A stretch of 16,194 nt of DNA from CAZHHH01 sp964532085 (GCA_964532085.1 CAZHHH010000057.1:1-16194); one strand, 5' to 3'; counted from the stretch's first letter, positions 1 through 7,069 are shown. Notes: a model not told the origin generated them from the sequence alone. Numbers and translations: made by a program.

Positions 1-291
1 CCGTGGGAAGTTCAATTTATTGATACTTTAGAATTATGGAAATTTGGTGATTATAAAAATTATACTTCACTCGAGTTGCTAACAAAAATTTTTAATATCC
101 CAACACCTAAAGATGATATTGACGGAAGTCAAGTTGCATCAGTATATTATGAAGATAAAGATTTAGATCGTATCGTAACCTATTGCGAAAAAGATGTTGT
201 AGCAACAGCTCAGCTTTTTTTACGTTTTAGAGGTGAAGAGCTTATTTCTGAAGAAGATTTAATAAAAATTTCTCTATCTTCCTCTGATTAA
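1..291 (+). CDS. 3'-5' exonuclease, DnaQ-like / PolB exonuclease type, C-terminal part (5' end outside window)
   Basis: The frame is open from base 1 and ends at TAA 289-291, so only the last 96 residues are visible; the TTG at 76 is an internal Leu codon, not a start. Visible motifs are WKFGDYKNYTSLELLTKIF, then IPTPKDDIDGSQV, then YCEKDVVATAQLFLRF. The last fits the Exo III motif (Tyr, three residues, catalytic Asp) of DEDDy-type exonucleases. This pattern fits the predicted 3'-5' exonuclease family related to the PolB proofreading domain (PF10108-like), which is common in Bacteroidota. The likely role is 3'-5' DNA or RNA trimming in the cytoplasm, but the substrate cannot be told from this fragment. 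The last 18 bp overlap the 3' end of the convergent minus-strand gene. The family call rests on remembered motifs only. Confidence 0.75.
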   Translation, partial: PWEVQFIDTLELWKFGDYKNYTSLELLTKIFNIPTPKDDIDGSQVASVYYEDKDLDRIVTYCEKDVVATAQLFLRFRGEELISEEDLIKISLSSSD

Positions 292-1515
292 GTGGATATT
301 ACCTTTACGTTTAATTTTTTCGTCTTTATTAAATCCTTCAGCTTCAATTAAATAAAAATATACACCTGGAGCGGCTAATGTTTTTCCAATCCTTCCATCC
401 CATCCGTGTGCAGGATCTGTTGACTCGTAAACTTTTCTGCCCCACCTGTTAAATATTACTATTTTGTATTTTTTTACAGAACGATATACAACTCTAAACT
501 CATCATTAAAGCCATCACCATCAGGGGTGAATGTGTTGGGTGCTTCAACTAATAGTTCAATTGCTTTAACTATTACAGGGTCTTCAACGGTGTCTTCACA
601 ACCAGACATTTCATTGCGAACAGTTAAAATAACCTCGTCTTCTTCTCCAATAGCTGTGAAAACATGGAAAGGTTGAGTACCACCTTTTGTTACCTTTGAA
701 CCAGTAAATTTCCACTCTCGAGCAGTAATATTTCCTTTGCTTTCGTCTGTAAATCTCATTTCTATTGGTGCAGAGCCCTCTAGTATAGTTCTGCCTTCAC
801 CCATCTCTGTATGTAATTCGTGAGCTACATCTGCCTTTAATTCTTCGGCTTTATAAATAGCCTTAACTGCTATGGCATTGTATTTTAATGATACCTCAGT
901 TGATAAACTAGAAATTGAAAATGGTATTAATTGAATTTTATATTCACTGTTTTCGTATGGAGCATCTAACATTATTTTTTTGCTGTTTTCAAAAGAGTTA
1001 GAGCTTGGTTCAGAACTCCAATTATATGATAAGTCGTAATCTAGCTCTAGTTGTTGCCCTAAATTATTATAATATAGAAGAGGTGTTTTTTCGTAATTTG
1101 CTTCTAAAGAAAGTTGAAAACAGTCTTCATAGTCTATAGCGATTGCTAGGTTGGATATTTTGGGTTCAAATGCCCAACAGTTGAGTGTTTGGGGTTCTAA
1201 TACACCATCTGATATTTTTAAAGCATAACCGCCTGGTTCATTTATTAAAAATGTTGTAGCTTTTCCAATCTGTGTTTGCACTACATTATTCCAACTTTTT
1301 GTAGTTTCGTCAAATTTCATCCATTCAAAAGTTGCATTATCTTCCTGTTCATATATAAGGGAGATATTTTCTATCTTGTCGTATATAAATATTTGAAAAT
1401 CATTTTTTGTTATAATATCTTTTTTAGCCTGCGTACTCACAATTTGAGAATGGCTCACTAATGAGATTGTAAATAAAAATAAAATTAAAAAACTTGTATA
1501 TATTAATTTCGGCAT
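274..1515 (-). CDS. Secreted protein with PKD-like region and CHU_C / gliding-motility-type C-terminal domain (T9SS type B sorting)
   Basis: Read on the minus strand with stop TAG at 276-274. I start at the ATG at 1515 (413 aa, MPKLIYTSF...). This gives a compact signal peptide (h-region SFLILFLFTISLV, likely cut after SHS or SHSQ) and an A-rich stretch before the ATG. An in-frame ATG at 1560 would add 15 residues, but a -7-like TAACTTTG lies between the two starts. The middle is unrecognised. About residues 225-315 look like a PKD/immunoglobulin-like module (MRFTDESKGNITAREWKFTG, ending in a GCEDTV strand). The last 87 residues (about 327-413) are a clear CHU_C domain: NTFTPDGDGFNDEF, then IFNRWGRKVYES, GWDGR, PGVYFYLIEA and a terminal KRKGNIHLIR strand. 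In this family the domain directs export by the type IX secretion system and surface attachment. The ligand or role of the mature protein is unknown. Confidence 0.85.
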   Translation of the reverse strand: MPKLIYTSFLILFLFTISLVSHSQIVSTQAKKDIITKNDFQIFIYDKIENISLIYEQEDNATFEWMKFDETTKSWNNVVQTQIGKATTFLINEPGGYALKISDGVLEPQTLNCWAFEPKISNLAIAIDYEDCFQLSLEANYEKTPLLYYNNLGQQLELDYDLSYNWSSEPSSNSFENSKKIMLDAPYENSEYKIQLIPFSISSLSTEVSLKYNAIAVKAIYKAEELKADVAHELHTEMGEGRTILEGSAPIEMRFTDESKGNITAREWKFTGSKVTKGGTQPFHVFTAIGEEDEVILTVRNEMSGCEDTVEDPVIVKAIELLVEAPNTFTPDGDGFNDEFRVVYRSVKKYKIVIFNRWGRKVYESTDPAHGWDGRIGKTLAAPGVYFYLIEAEGFNKDEKIKRKGNIHLIRGR

Positions 1516-1541
1516 TTTTAGAATATTAATTTTAATATTTG

Positions 1542-1549
1542 CAAAGTTA
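1542..1549 (-). promoter_or_regulatory. Candidate -7 promoter element (TAACTTTG) for the CHU_C gene
   Basis: On the minus strand 1549-1542 reads TAACTTTG followed by CAAA, an exact match to the Bacteroidota -7 consensus TAnnTTTG. It lies 27 bp upstream of the ATG at 1515 and downstream of the alternative ATG at 1560. If used, transcription would begin near 1535 and exclude the longer start. No clear TTTG is seen at the expected -33 position, so support is partial. Confidence 0.4.
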
Positions 1550-1608
1550 CTCTTTTTCATATAAAAGTTATAACGTTTGTTTAATAAAATAATTGTTATA
1601 TTTTATTC

Positions 1609-1638
1609 TATATTTGTTTAATAAACATTCTATTTTTG
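1609..1638 (+). promoter_or_regulatory. Candidate promoter region for the pcrA/uvrD-like helicase gene
   Basis: Two exact TAnnTTTG matches lie before the helicase start: TATATTTG at 1609-1616 and TATTTTTG at 1631-1638. The second is 41 bp from the GTG start. The only TTTG upstream of the second is at 1613-1616, a 14-bp spacing that is shorter than usual. In such AT-rich DNA one of these may be chance. Confidence 0.35.
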
Positions 1639-1679
1639 TTACCAAATATCCAACTATTATATAAAATATATTTTACATA

Positions 1680-3965
1680 GTGAAAGAACATATCCAACAA
1701 TTAAATGATTCACAGCGTGCTGCTGTTTTGGCAGATGACGGTCCAGCCTTAGTTATTGCGGGGGCTGGCTCTGGTAAAACTAGAGTTCTGACTTTACGAA
1801 TTGCATATTTATTATCAAAAGGAGTTAAGCCATGGAACATTTTGGCTCTTACTTTTACCAATAAAGCTGCGGAGGAGATGAAAGTCAGAGTCGGACAAAT
1901 TGTAGGGCCAGATTTAGCAAAAGATCTTTGGATGGGTACTTTTCACTCTGTTTTTGGTAGAATATTAAGGTATGAAGCAGAAAAAGTCGGATTTCCTAGT
2001 AGCTATACTATTTATGATACTAGCGACTCTGAAAGCTTGATAAGATCTATTTTGCGTGAGATGAAAATCAAGGAAAAAGAGTATAAACCTCGCTTAATTC
2101 ACTCTAAAATATCAAGTGCAAAAAATGATTTAGTGCTACCAAGTGCTTATGCCAACGATTCAAATCGAATGTTAGCAGATAAAATAGCAAGAGTGCCACG
2201 TGTTGCAGAAATATATAATAGATATATGCACGAATGCAAAAAGGCAGGTGCAATGGATTTTGATGATTTGTTATTATATACAAATATATTATTTCGCGAT
2301 TCGCCAGAAGCTCTAGAAGATTATCAAAATAGGTTTCATTATCTTTTAGTAGATGAGTATCAGGATACTAACTATTCGCAATATCTTATTATAAAAAAGC
2401 TTGTTGCTAAACATCAAAATATATGTGTTGTAGGTGATGATGCACAAAGTATATATAGTTTTAGAGGTGCTAAAATTGAAAATATATTGAACTTTAGGAA
2501 TGATTATCCTGATTATAATTTGTATAAACTAGAGCAGAATTATCGTTCTACACAAAATATTGTAAACGCAGCAAATAGCATAATTTCCAAAAATAAAGGG
2601 CAAATTAAAAAAGAAGTCTTTTCAACTAATGATGAGGGAAATAAAATAAAGATTTTATCTGCAATATCTGATGTTGAAGAGGGAGCAATGGTTATCAATG
2701 ATATAATTAATAAAAAAGATTTATATGGTGCAACCAATTCAGAGTTTGCCATTTTATATCGTACTAATGCGCAGTCTCGTGTGTTTGAAGATAATCTTTT
2801 AAAATCAAATATCTCTTATAAGATATATGGTGGTCAATCTTTCTATCAAAGAAAGGAGATTAAAGATGTATTAGCTTATTTGCGTTTAGTTGTCAACCCT
2901 CGTGATGGTGAGGCATTAAAAAGAGTAATAAATTATCCAGCTCGTGGAATAGGACAAACAACAATGGGTAGACTGCAAGGAGCCGCCACTAGTCATGACG
3001 TTTCTCTATGGGAGGTGGTTATAAACCCAACAAAAGGAGCTTTAGGAATAAATGCCGGCACCGTTAAAAAAATTGACAATTTTGCTGCAATGATTCAAGG
3101 GTTTATAGCGCAGTTGCACAATATGAATGCTTATGAAATCACATCAGAAATAATAAGCCAAAGTGGTATTCTTAAAGATTTACTATCTGATAAAACTATT
3201 GAAGGACAAACTCGTGTAGAGAATATTGAAGAGTTTATTAACAGTGTTCAAGATTTTTCTGTTCGTAAGCAAGAGGCTGGTGAAGAGGATTTGTTAATTA
3301 ACTTTTTAGAAGAAATATCATTACAAACTGACCAAGATAGAGATCAAGATGATGATTCAGAAAAAATAACATTAATGACAATTCATGCAGCTAAGGGACT
3401 TGAATTCCCGTATGTGTATGTTGTTGGTGTTGAAGAGAACTTATTTCCATCAGCTATGTCTAACAGTATGCCCGATGAGCTAGAAGAGGAAAGACGTCTG
3501 TTTTATGTAGCAGTAACTCGTGCAGAGAAAGATGTTGTCCTTTCCTATGCTCGAAATCGATATAAATATGGAGAGCATACCATGGCTACACCAAGTCGGT
3601 TTTTACGTGAAATAGATGAACAATATATTGATAATCCTGAGTCACTTCAGAGTAGAGCTCCTAGTTTTACGCAACCTAGAGCATCACAATCACGTAGATT
3701 TATCCCCAGAGAACCAGAGGGAAGAAAGAAATTTGTTAGTAGAACAGTAAATAGAGGTGACAATCCCGTTGTGCAAGAGAGTTATTCGCCAGCTCAAACA
3801 GGTGGGCTAGAAATTGGCTCAACAGTTGAACATGCAAGGTTTGGTATTGGTGAAGTTCTAGCATTTGAGGGAGTTATGCCAGATATTAAAGCAACTATCA
3901 AGTTTAATAATGTAGGACAGAAACAATTACTCTTAAAATTTGCCAAACTTAAAATAATAAAGTAG
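1680..3965 (+). CDS. pcrA: ATP-dependent DNA helicase, UvrD/PcrA/Rep family (SF1A)
   Basis: A 761-residue 3'-5' SF1A helicase, a usual length for PcrA/UvrD. Motifs in order: Q-motif LNDSQRAAV (8-16), Walker A GAGSGKT (28-34), motif Ia LALTFTNKAAEEM (55-67), motif Ib region MGTFHS (85-90), MDFDDLL (192-198), Walker B LLVDEYQD (222-229), motif III GDDAQSIYSFRGA (252-264), motif IV LEQNYRST, motif V TIHAAKGLEF (about 566-575) and motif VI RRLFYVAVTRAEK (about 604-616). About residues 708-760 form the C-terminal Tudor-like domain of PcrA/UvrD (VEHARFGIGEV..., KLKIIK), which binds RNA polymerase in related proteins. Likely roles are nucleotide excision and mismatch repair, clearing RecA and resolving replication-transcription conflicts. 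The start is GTG: an in-frame TAA at 1662-1664 leaves no upstream ATG, and the Q-motif sits at the normal distance. Whether pcrA or uvrD is the better name cannot be settled here. Confidence 0.95.
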   Translation: MKEHIQQLNDSQRAAVLADDGPALVIAGAGSGKTRVLTLRIAYLLSKGVKPWNILALTFTNKAAEEMKVRVGQIVGPDLAKDLWMGTFHSVFGRILRYEAEKVGFPSSYTIYDTSDSESLIRSILREMKIKEKEYKPRLIHSKISSAKNDLVLPSAYANDSNRMLADKIARVPRVAEIYNRYMHECKKAGAMDFDDLLLYTNILFRDSPEALEDYQNRFHYLLVDEYQDTNYSQYLIIKKLVAKHQNICVVGDDAQSIYSFRGAKIENILNFRNDYPDYNLYKLEQNYRSTQNIVNAANSIISKNKGQIKKEVFSTNDEGNKIKILSAISDVEEGAMVINDIINKKDLYGATNSEFAILYRTNAQSRVFEDNLLKSNISYKIYGGQSFYQRKEIKDVLAYLRLVVNPRDGEALKRVINYPARGIGQTTMGRLQGAATSHDVSLWEVVINPTKGALGINAGTVKKIDNFAAMIQGFIAQLHNMNAYEITSEIISQSGILKDLLSDKTIEGQTRVENIEEFINSVQDFSVRKQEAGEEDLLINFLEEISLQTDQDRDQDDDSEKITLMTIHAAKGLEFPYVYVVGVEENLFPSAMSNSMPDELEEERRLFYVAVTRAEKDVVLSYARNRYKYGEHTMATPSRFLREIDEQYIDNPESLQSRAPSFTQPRASQSRRFIPREPEGRKKFVSRTVNRGDNPVVQESYSPAQTGGLEIGSTVEHARFGIGEVLAFEGVMPDIKATIKFNNVGQKQLLLKFAKLKIIK

Positions 3966-3970
3966 TTTTG
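3940..3970 (+). promoter_or_regulatory. Candidate promoter for DUF4290-murA, inside the 3' end of the helicase gene
   Basis: TTTG at 3940-3943, a 19-bp spacer, then TAGTTTTG at 3963-3970, an exact TAnnTTTG. This is the Bacteroidota -33/-7 arrangement. The -7 element spans the helicase stop codon (TAG 3963-3965). Transcription would start near 3977 and give a leader of about 90 nt before the ATG at 4067. Confidence 0.5.
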
Positions 3971-4066
3971 TAGAAATTACTACTGAAAAATGTTGGTCCT
4001 GTGCTACTTAAGATATGTTTCTAGAAAAAGGACTTAAAATAAAATTAAAATAAATTTTAATAATTA

Positions 4067-4681
4067 ATGATTTATAATTCAAAATTAAAAGCTCTTGCTC
4101 TGCCTGAGTATGGTCGTCATATTCATCAAATGGTAGATCATGCAATGACTTTGAAAGCTAAAGAAGAGAGAACTGCAGCTGCAGAGTCAATAGTTGCAGT
4201 AATGGGAAATCTTTTTCCACATTTGCGAGATGTAAATGATTTTAGACATAAATTGTGGGACCATCTTGCAATAATGTCAGATTTTAAATTAGATATAGAT
4301 TCTCCTTTTGAAACTCCAGAGAGAGATGATTTCGAAAGTAAGCCAGATAATGTTCCATATAGTGAAAATAGAATGAGATTTCGTCATTATGGAAGATTGG
4401 TTGAGGCTATGGTTGCCGAGGCGATTAAATTAGATGATGAAGAATTGAAAAAGCATCTAGCTTCACTCATCGCATCACACATGAGAAACTCATTATATAA
4501 CTGGAACAGAGATCATGCGACAGATGAAAGAATACAAAATGATATAAAAGCACTTTCAAAAGGTGAGCTAGATGTGGATATTGAATGGGTTAAACAGACA
4601 GGGAATCGTGAACAAAAACGCGGATTTAATAGCGATAGACCACGAAGACGTCATCATAATCCTCGCAAACCAAGAAAATAA
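4067..4681 (+). CDS. DUF4290 domain-containing protein
   Basis: A 204-residue protein that matches, from memory, the Bacteroidota-specific family DUF4290 (PF14123). That family is typically found immediately upstream of murA, as here (44-bp gap). No biochemical function is known to me. There is no signal peptide or membrane segment, so it is probably cytoplasmic. The N-terminal two thirds is rich in predicted helices with conserved-looking aromatic and charged residues (LPEYGRHIHQMVDHA, FPHLRDVNDFRHKLWDHL, RFRHYGRLVEAMV, HMRNSLYNWNRDHA). The last 30 residues are strongly basic and probably disordered (RPRRRHHNPRKPRK), suggesting nucleic-acid or ribosome contact, which is inference only. The ATG follows an A/T-rich stretch with no Shine-Dalgarno. 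Co-transcription with murA is likely. Confidence 0.85.
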   Translation: MIYNSKLKALALPEYGRHIHQMVDHAMTLKAKEERTAAAESIVAVMGNLFPHLRDVNDFRHKLWDHLAIMSDFKLDIDSPFETPERDDFESKPDNVPYSENRMRFRHYGRLVEAMVAEAIKLDDEELKKHLASLIASHMRNSLYNWNRDHATDERIQNDIKALSKGELDVDIEWVKQTGNREQKRGFNSDRPRRRHHNPRKPRK

Positions 4682-4725
4682 TGATTATTTTTGGTGAAAA
4701 GATTAAAATTATAAAATAGCTTTTC

Positions 4726-6030
4726 ATGAGTAGTTTTGAAATTATAGGTTCTCGAAAACTTAAAGGAGAGATAACACCGCAAGGAGCAAAAAATGAGGCC
4801 CTGCAAATAATATGTGCAACATTGTTAACATCAGAAAGTGTTACAATAAATAATATACCAGACATTCTTGATGTCAATAATCTGATAGACTTGCTGAAAG
4901 AGATGGGAGTTAATATTGACCGAAAATCTCCCGACGTGTGCACTTTTACAGCAAAAGATGTTAATATCGAATATTTACAAACAGTAGAATTTAGGCAACG
5001 TGCTTCTTCATTGCGTGGTTCAATAATGATAATGGGACCACTTTTGGCAAGATATGGTAAAGCATATTTTCCAAAGCCAGGAGGTGATAAAATTGGAAGG
5101 CGAAGACTAGATACTCATTTTATCGGATTTGAAAAATTAGGTGCAAAATTTAATTTTTGTCGAGACGAAATATTCTATTCCGTTGATGCAACTCAATTAA
5201 AGGGTACCTATATGCTCCTTGACGAGGCTTCTGTTACTGGAACTGCAAATATAATTATGGCAGCAGTTTTAACAGAGGGAAAAACTACAATTTATAATGC
5301 AGCTTGTGAACCATATATACAACAACTTTGTAAAATGTTGATATCTATGGGAGCAAAAATTTCAGGTGTTGGCTCAAATCTTTTAATTATTGAAGGTGTA
5401 GAAAAACTTAGTGGATGCGATCATGAGATATTGCCTGATATGATAGAGATTGGTAGCTTTATAGGAATGGCAGCTATGACACAAAGTGAAATCTTAATAA
5501 AAAATTGTGCGCCAAAAGAATTGGGAATTATTCCTTTCGCATTTGAGAGAATGGGGATAAAATTAGAGATTAGAGGAGAAGATATATATATACCTGAGCA
5601 GGAGATTTATGAAATAGATACATTTATCGATGGCTCAATAATGACAATCGCAGATGCTCCATGGCCGGGATTAACTCCAGACTTGCTTAGTGTTTTTCTT
5701 GTGGTAGCCACTCAGGCTAAAGGAAGCGTGCTTGTTCATCAAAAAATGTTTGAGAGTAGATTGTTTTTTGTTGATAAGCTTATAGATATGGGTGCTCAAA
5801 TAATTTTGTGTGATCCACATAGAGCAACAGTTATTGGCAATGCACAAAAAACTAAACTTAGAGGAAGTATAATGTCATCTCCAGATATTCGAGCAGGCGT
5901 TGCACTATTAATCGCAGCATTATCAGCACAAGGAACAAGCATAATACATAATGTAGAGCAAATTGATAGGGGGTATCAAGCTATTGATGAAAGATTAAAT
6001 AAGTTGGGGGCATCTATTCGTCGTGTATAA
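4726..6030 (+). CDS. murA: UDP-N-acetylglucosamine 1-carboxyvinyltransferase (MurA), Cys-to-Asp active-site variant
   Basis: 434 residues, close to the usual 420-435. MurA transfers enolpyruvate from PEP to UDP-GlcNAc, the first committed step of peptidoglycan synthesis in the cytoplasm. Matching landmarks: GAKNEAL with K22 and N23 (same numbers as E. coli), the loop PGGDKIGRRRLDTH (residues 118-131), GLTPDLLS with D319 (equivalent to E. coli D305) and DIRAGVALL with R389 (equivalent to R397). The loop residue that is Cys115 in E. coli is Asp121 here (GAT at 5086-5088). Cys115 is the residue alkylated by fosfomycin, and Asp at this place is known to keep activity but give intrinsic fosfomycin resistance (M. 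tuberculosis, Chlamydia). The family could be confused with AroA, but KN, the loop and DIRAG are MurA-specific. It lies 44 bp after the DUF4290 gene. Confidence 0.95.
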   Translation: MSSFEIIGSRKLKGEITPQGAKNEALQIICATLLTSESVTINNIPDILDVNNLIDLLKEMGVNIDRKSPDVCTFTAKDVNIEYLQTVEFRQRASSLRGSIMIMGPLLARYGKAYFPKPGGDKIGRRRLDTHFIGFEKLGAKFNFCRDEIFYSVDATQLKGTYMLLDEASVTGTANIIMAAVLTEGKTTIYNAACEPYIQQLCKMLISMGAKISGVGSNLLIIEGVEKLSGCDHEILPDMIEIGSFIGMAAMTQSEILIKNCAPKELGIIPFAFERMGIKLEIRGEDIYIPEQEIYEIDTFIDGSIMTIADAPWPGLTPDLLSVFLVVATQAKGSVLVHQKMFESRLFFVDKLIDMGAQIILCDPHRATVIGNAQKTKLRGSIMSSPDIRAGVALLIAALSAQGTSIIHNVEQIDRGYQAIDERLNKLGASIRRV

Positions 6031-6168
6031 ATAGATGTTTATCATGCGTAAATGGTTGTTTGTCAAATTTTACTCTTTTTAACAGAGTTTCAACCTGTTG
6101 ACTATCAGAGAGTTGGATTAAATATTTATAATATAAGAATAAATTTTAACAATTCAAAATATAAAAGT

Positions 6169-6200
6169 TTTGATTATTACTGTTTTATAGCATACTTTTG
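6169..6200 (+). promoter_or_regulatory. Promoter for the thioredoxin-like gene
   Basis: TTTG at 6169-6172, a 20-bp spacer, then TACTTTTG at 6193-6200. Both elements match the Bacteroidota consensus exactly with near-ideal spacing. The predicted start is near 6207, about 80 nt before the ATG at 6288. Confidence 0.65.
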
Positions 6201-6213
6201 TCGTGATAATTAG

Positions 6214-6264
6214 TCGATAGATTATTTAAAACTTGTTTTTAAACGGTTAAAACGAAACTATCGA
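6214..6264 (+). promoter_or_regulatory. Inverted repeat / structured leader before the thioredoxin-like gene
   Basis: TCGATAG at 6214-6220 pairs perfectly with CTATCGA at 6258-6264. The enclosed 37 nt contain a second possible hairpin, TTTAAAAC (6225-6232) with GTTTTTAAA (one bulged T). The structure would lie in the 5' UTR, ending 23 nt before the ATG. It could be an mRNA structure or a binding site for a dimeric regulator. No known riboswitch was recognised. Confidence 0.4.
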
Positions 6265-6287
6265 AAGTATTCACCAAATTAAATTGC

Positions 6288-6851
6288 ATGAGATTCAAAG
6301 TAATTTCATTCTGTCTAATTTCATCGATTCTTTTTTTATCTTATGTTAAAAATTCTCACAAGCCAGCAATTGGTTTGAATATAGGTGACAAAGTACCTGT
6401 ATTTAGTGAAGAGCAATTTGCAGAGTTAGAAATTAGTAAAGATGAAATAGAAGGTAAAATGGTTTTAATTAACTTTTGGGCATCTTATGATGCACCTTCA
6501 AGGATTGAAAATTTTCACAAAAAAATGATTTTAAATAAATATGAAAAAAAATCATTTTACAATAGTGAAGGATTAGTAATAATCAGTATTTCATTAGACA
6601 GATTTAAAGCCCCATACTTTCGTTCTATTGAACGAGATGAACTTGACAATTTTTATCACGTATGTGATTTTGAAGGAAAAGATTCAAAATGGGCAAAAAC
6701 CTTCTCAATTAACGATGAGTTTGTTAGCTTTTTAGTAGATGGCGATGGGAGGGTAGTAGAAAAAAGCAACGATTTGAATAAAATTGAGTCTACACTTAAA
6801 AGATTAGATTCAGCTCAAATTGAAGGATTAGCTTTTGGAACAACACCTTAA
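6288..6851 (+). CDS. Exported thioredoxin-fold (TlpA/redoxin-like) protein lacking the CXXC motif
   Basis: 187 residues. Residues 1-20 (MRFKVISFCLISSILFLSYV) form a signal peptide or membrane anchor with no good lipobox, so the protein probably faces the periplasm. Next comes a TlpA-like pattern: GLNIGDKVPVFS, then KMVLINFWASYDAPSR, LVIISISLDRF and FLVDGDGRVVEK. In active members the motif is WASWCGPC; here it is WASYDAPS (64-71), with Asp68 and Ser71 in place of the two Cys. The usual Pro of the cis-Pro loop is also absent (EFVSFLV). The only Cys after the signal region is at about residue 125 (HVCDF). A dithiol redox role is therefore unlikely; a binding, scaffold or chaperone role is possible but unproven. 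It is a single gene between its own promoter and a terminator. I have a vague memory of similar WASYDA-type proteins in other Bacteroidota, which would make it a stable subfamily rather than a decaying gene. Confidence 0.8.
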   Translation: MRFKVISFCLISSILFLSYVKNSHKPAIGLNIGDKVPVFSEEQFAELEISKDEIEGKMVLINFWASYDAPSRIENFHKKMILNKYEKKSFYNSEGLVIISISLDRFKAPYFRSIERDELDNFYHVCDFEGKDSKWAKTFSINDEFVSFLVDGDGRVVEKSNDLNKIESTLKRLDSAQIEGLAFGTTP

Positions 6852-6904
6852 GAATTTTAAATCAATCAAAATTGAAAACTCTGATGATTTAAAAAGAAAT
6901 TTAT

Positions 6905-6945
6905 AAGAGACAGTATCATTTTTGATATTGTCTCTTGTCATTTTT
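6905..6945 (+). terminator. Rho-independent-type terminator after the thioredoxin-like gene
   Basis: AAGAGACAGTATCA (6905-6918), loop TTTT, then TGATATTGTCTCTT (6923-6936): a 14-bp stem with one G-U pair. It is followed by GTCA and T5 (6941-6945). It isolates the upstream gene from grpE. Confidence 0.75.
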
Positions 6946-6967
6946 GCCGATATTTCATTTATCTTTG
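6934..6967 (+). promoter_or_regulatory. Candidate promoter for grpE-dnaJ(-oxyR)
   Basis: TATCTTTG at 6960-6967 is an exact TAnnTTTG. CTTG at 6934-6937, 22 bp upstream, is an imperfect -33 and lies inside the 3' arm of the preceding terminator. The predicted leader is about 95 nt. No CIRCE-type 9-bp inverted repeat was found between here and grpE, so HrcA control is not indicated. Confidence 0.4.
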
Positions 6968-7069
6968 GGACATTATGACAAAATGTCTAGAATATAGCAA
7001 GTGGCAAGGAAATTGACTTTACTCTTTGGTCTATATTAAAACTATAATTATTTATTAGTATAATGTAAA

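Larger units (their letters stand above)
6031..6287 (+). other. Intergenic region between murA and the thioredoxin-like gene
   Basis: 257 bp without a credible ORF. The first 110 bp hold only weak hairpins (for example ACTCT 6072-6076 with AGAGT 6084-6088) and no T-run, so no murA terminator is seen. The right half holds a good promoter and an inverted repeat, listed separately. Confidence 0.6.

Noticed and set aside
464..676. Plus-strand ORF of 70 codons
   Set aside because: Antisense shadow of the CHU_C domain gene, low-complexity Ser/Thr translation and no start signal. Similar short ORFs at 1276-1461, 1673-1861, 2540-2752, 4626-4943, 7134-7400, 12383-12583 and 12592-12780 were dismissed for the same kind of reason.
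3996..4033. GTCCT/AGGAC inverted repeat in the leader of the DUF4290 gene
   Set aside because: Only 5 bp with a 28-nt loop; easily chance.
3980..4066. Possible tRNA or riboswitch in the gap before DUF4290
   Set aside because: No cloverleaf, conserved T-arm or known riboswitch core could be drawn by hand; the same holds for the other intergenic gaps.
4686..4693. TATTTTTG, an exact -7 match, just before murA
   Set aside because: No TTTG lies at a suitable distance upstream, and the 44-bp gap to the DUF4290 gene favours co-transcription.
6072..6101. Small hairpins after murA (ACTCT/AGAGT and TTAACAG/CTGTTGA)
   Set aside because: Stems of 5-7 bp, mutually overlapping, with no T-run behind them; not convincing as a terminator.
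7013..7037. TTGACT and TATATT resembling sigma-70 -35/-10 before grpE
   Set aside because: Spacing is only 13 bp, and primary promoters elsewhere in the window follow the Bacteroidota pattern instead.
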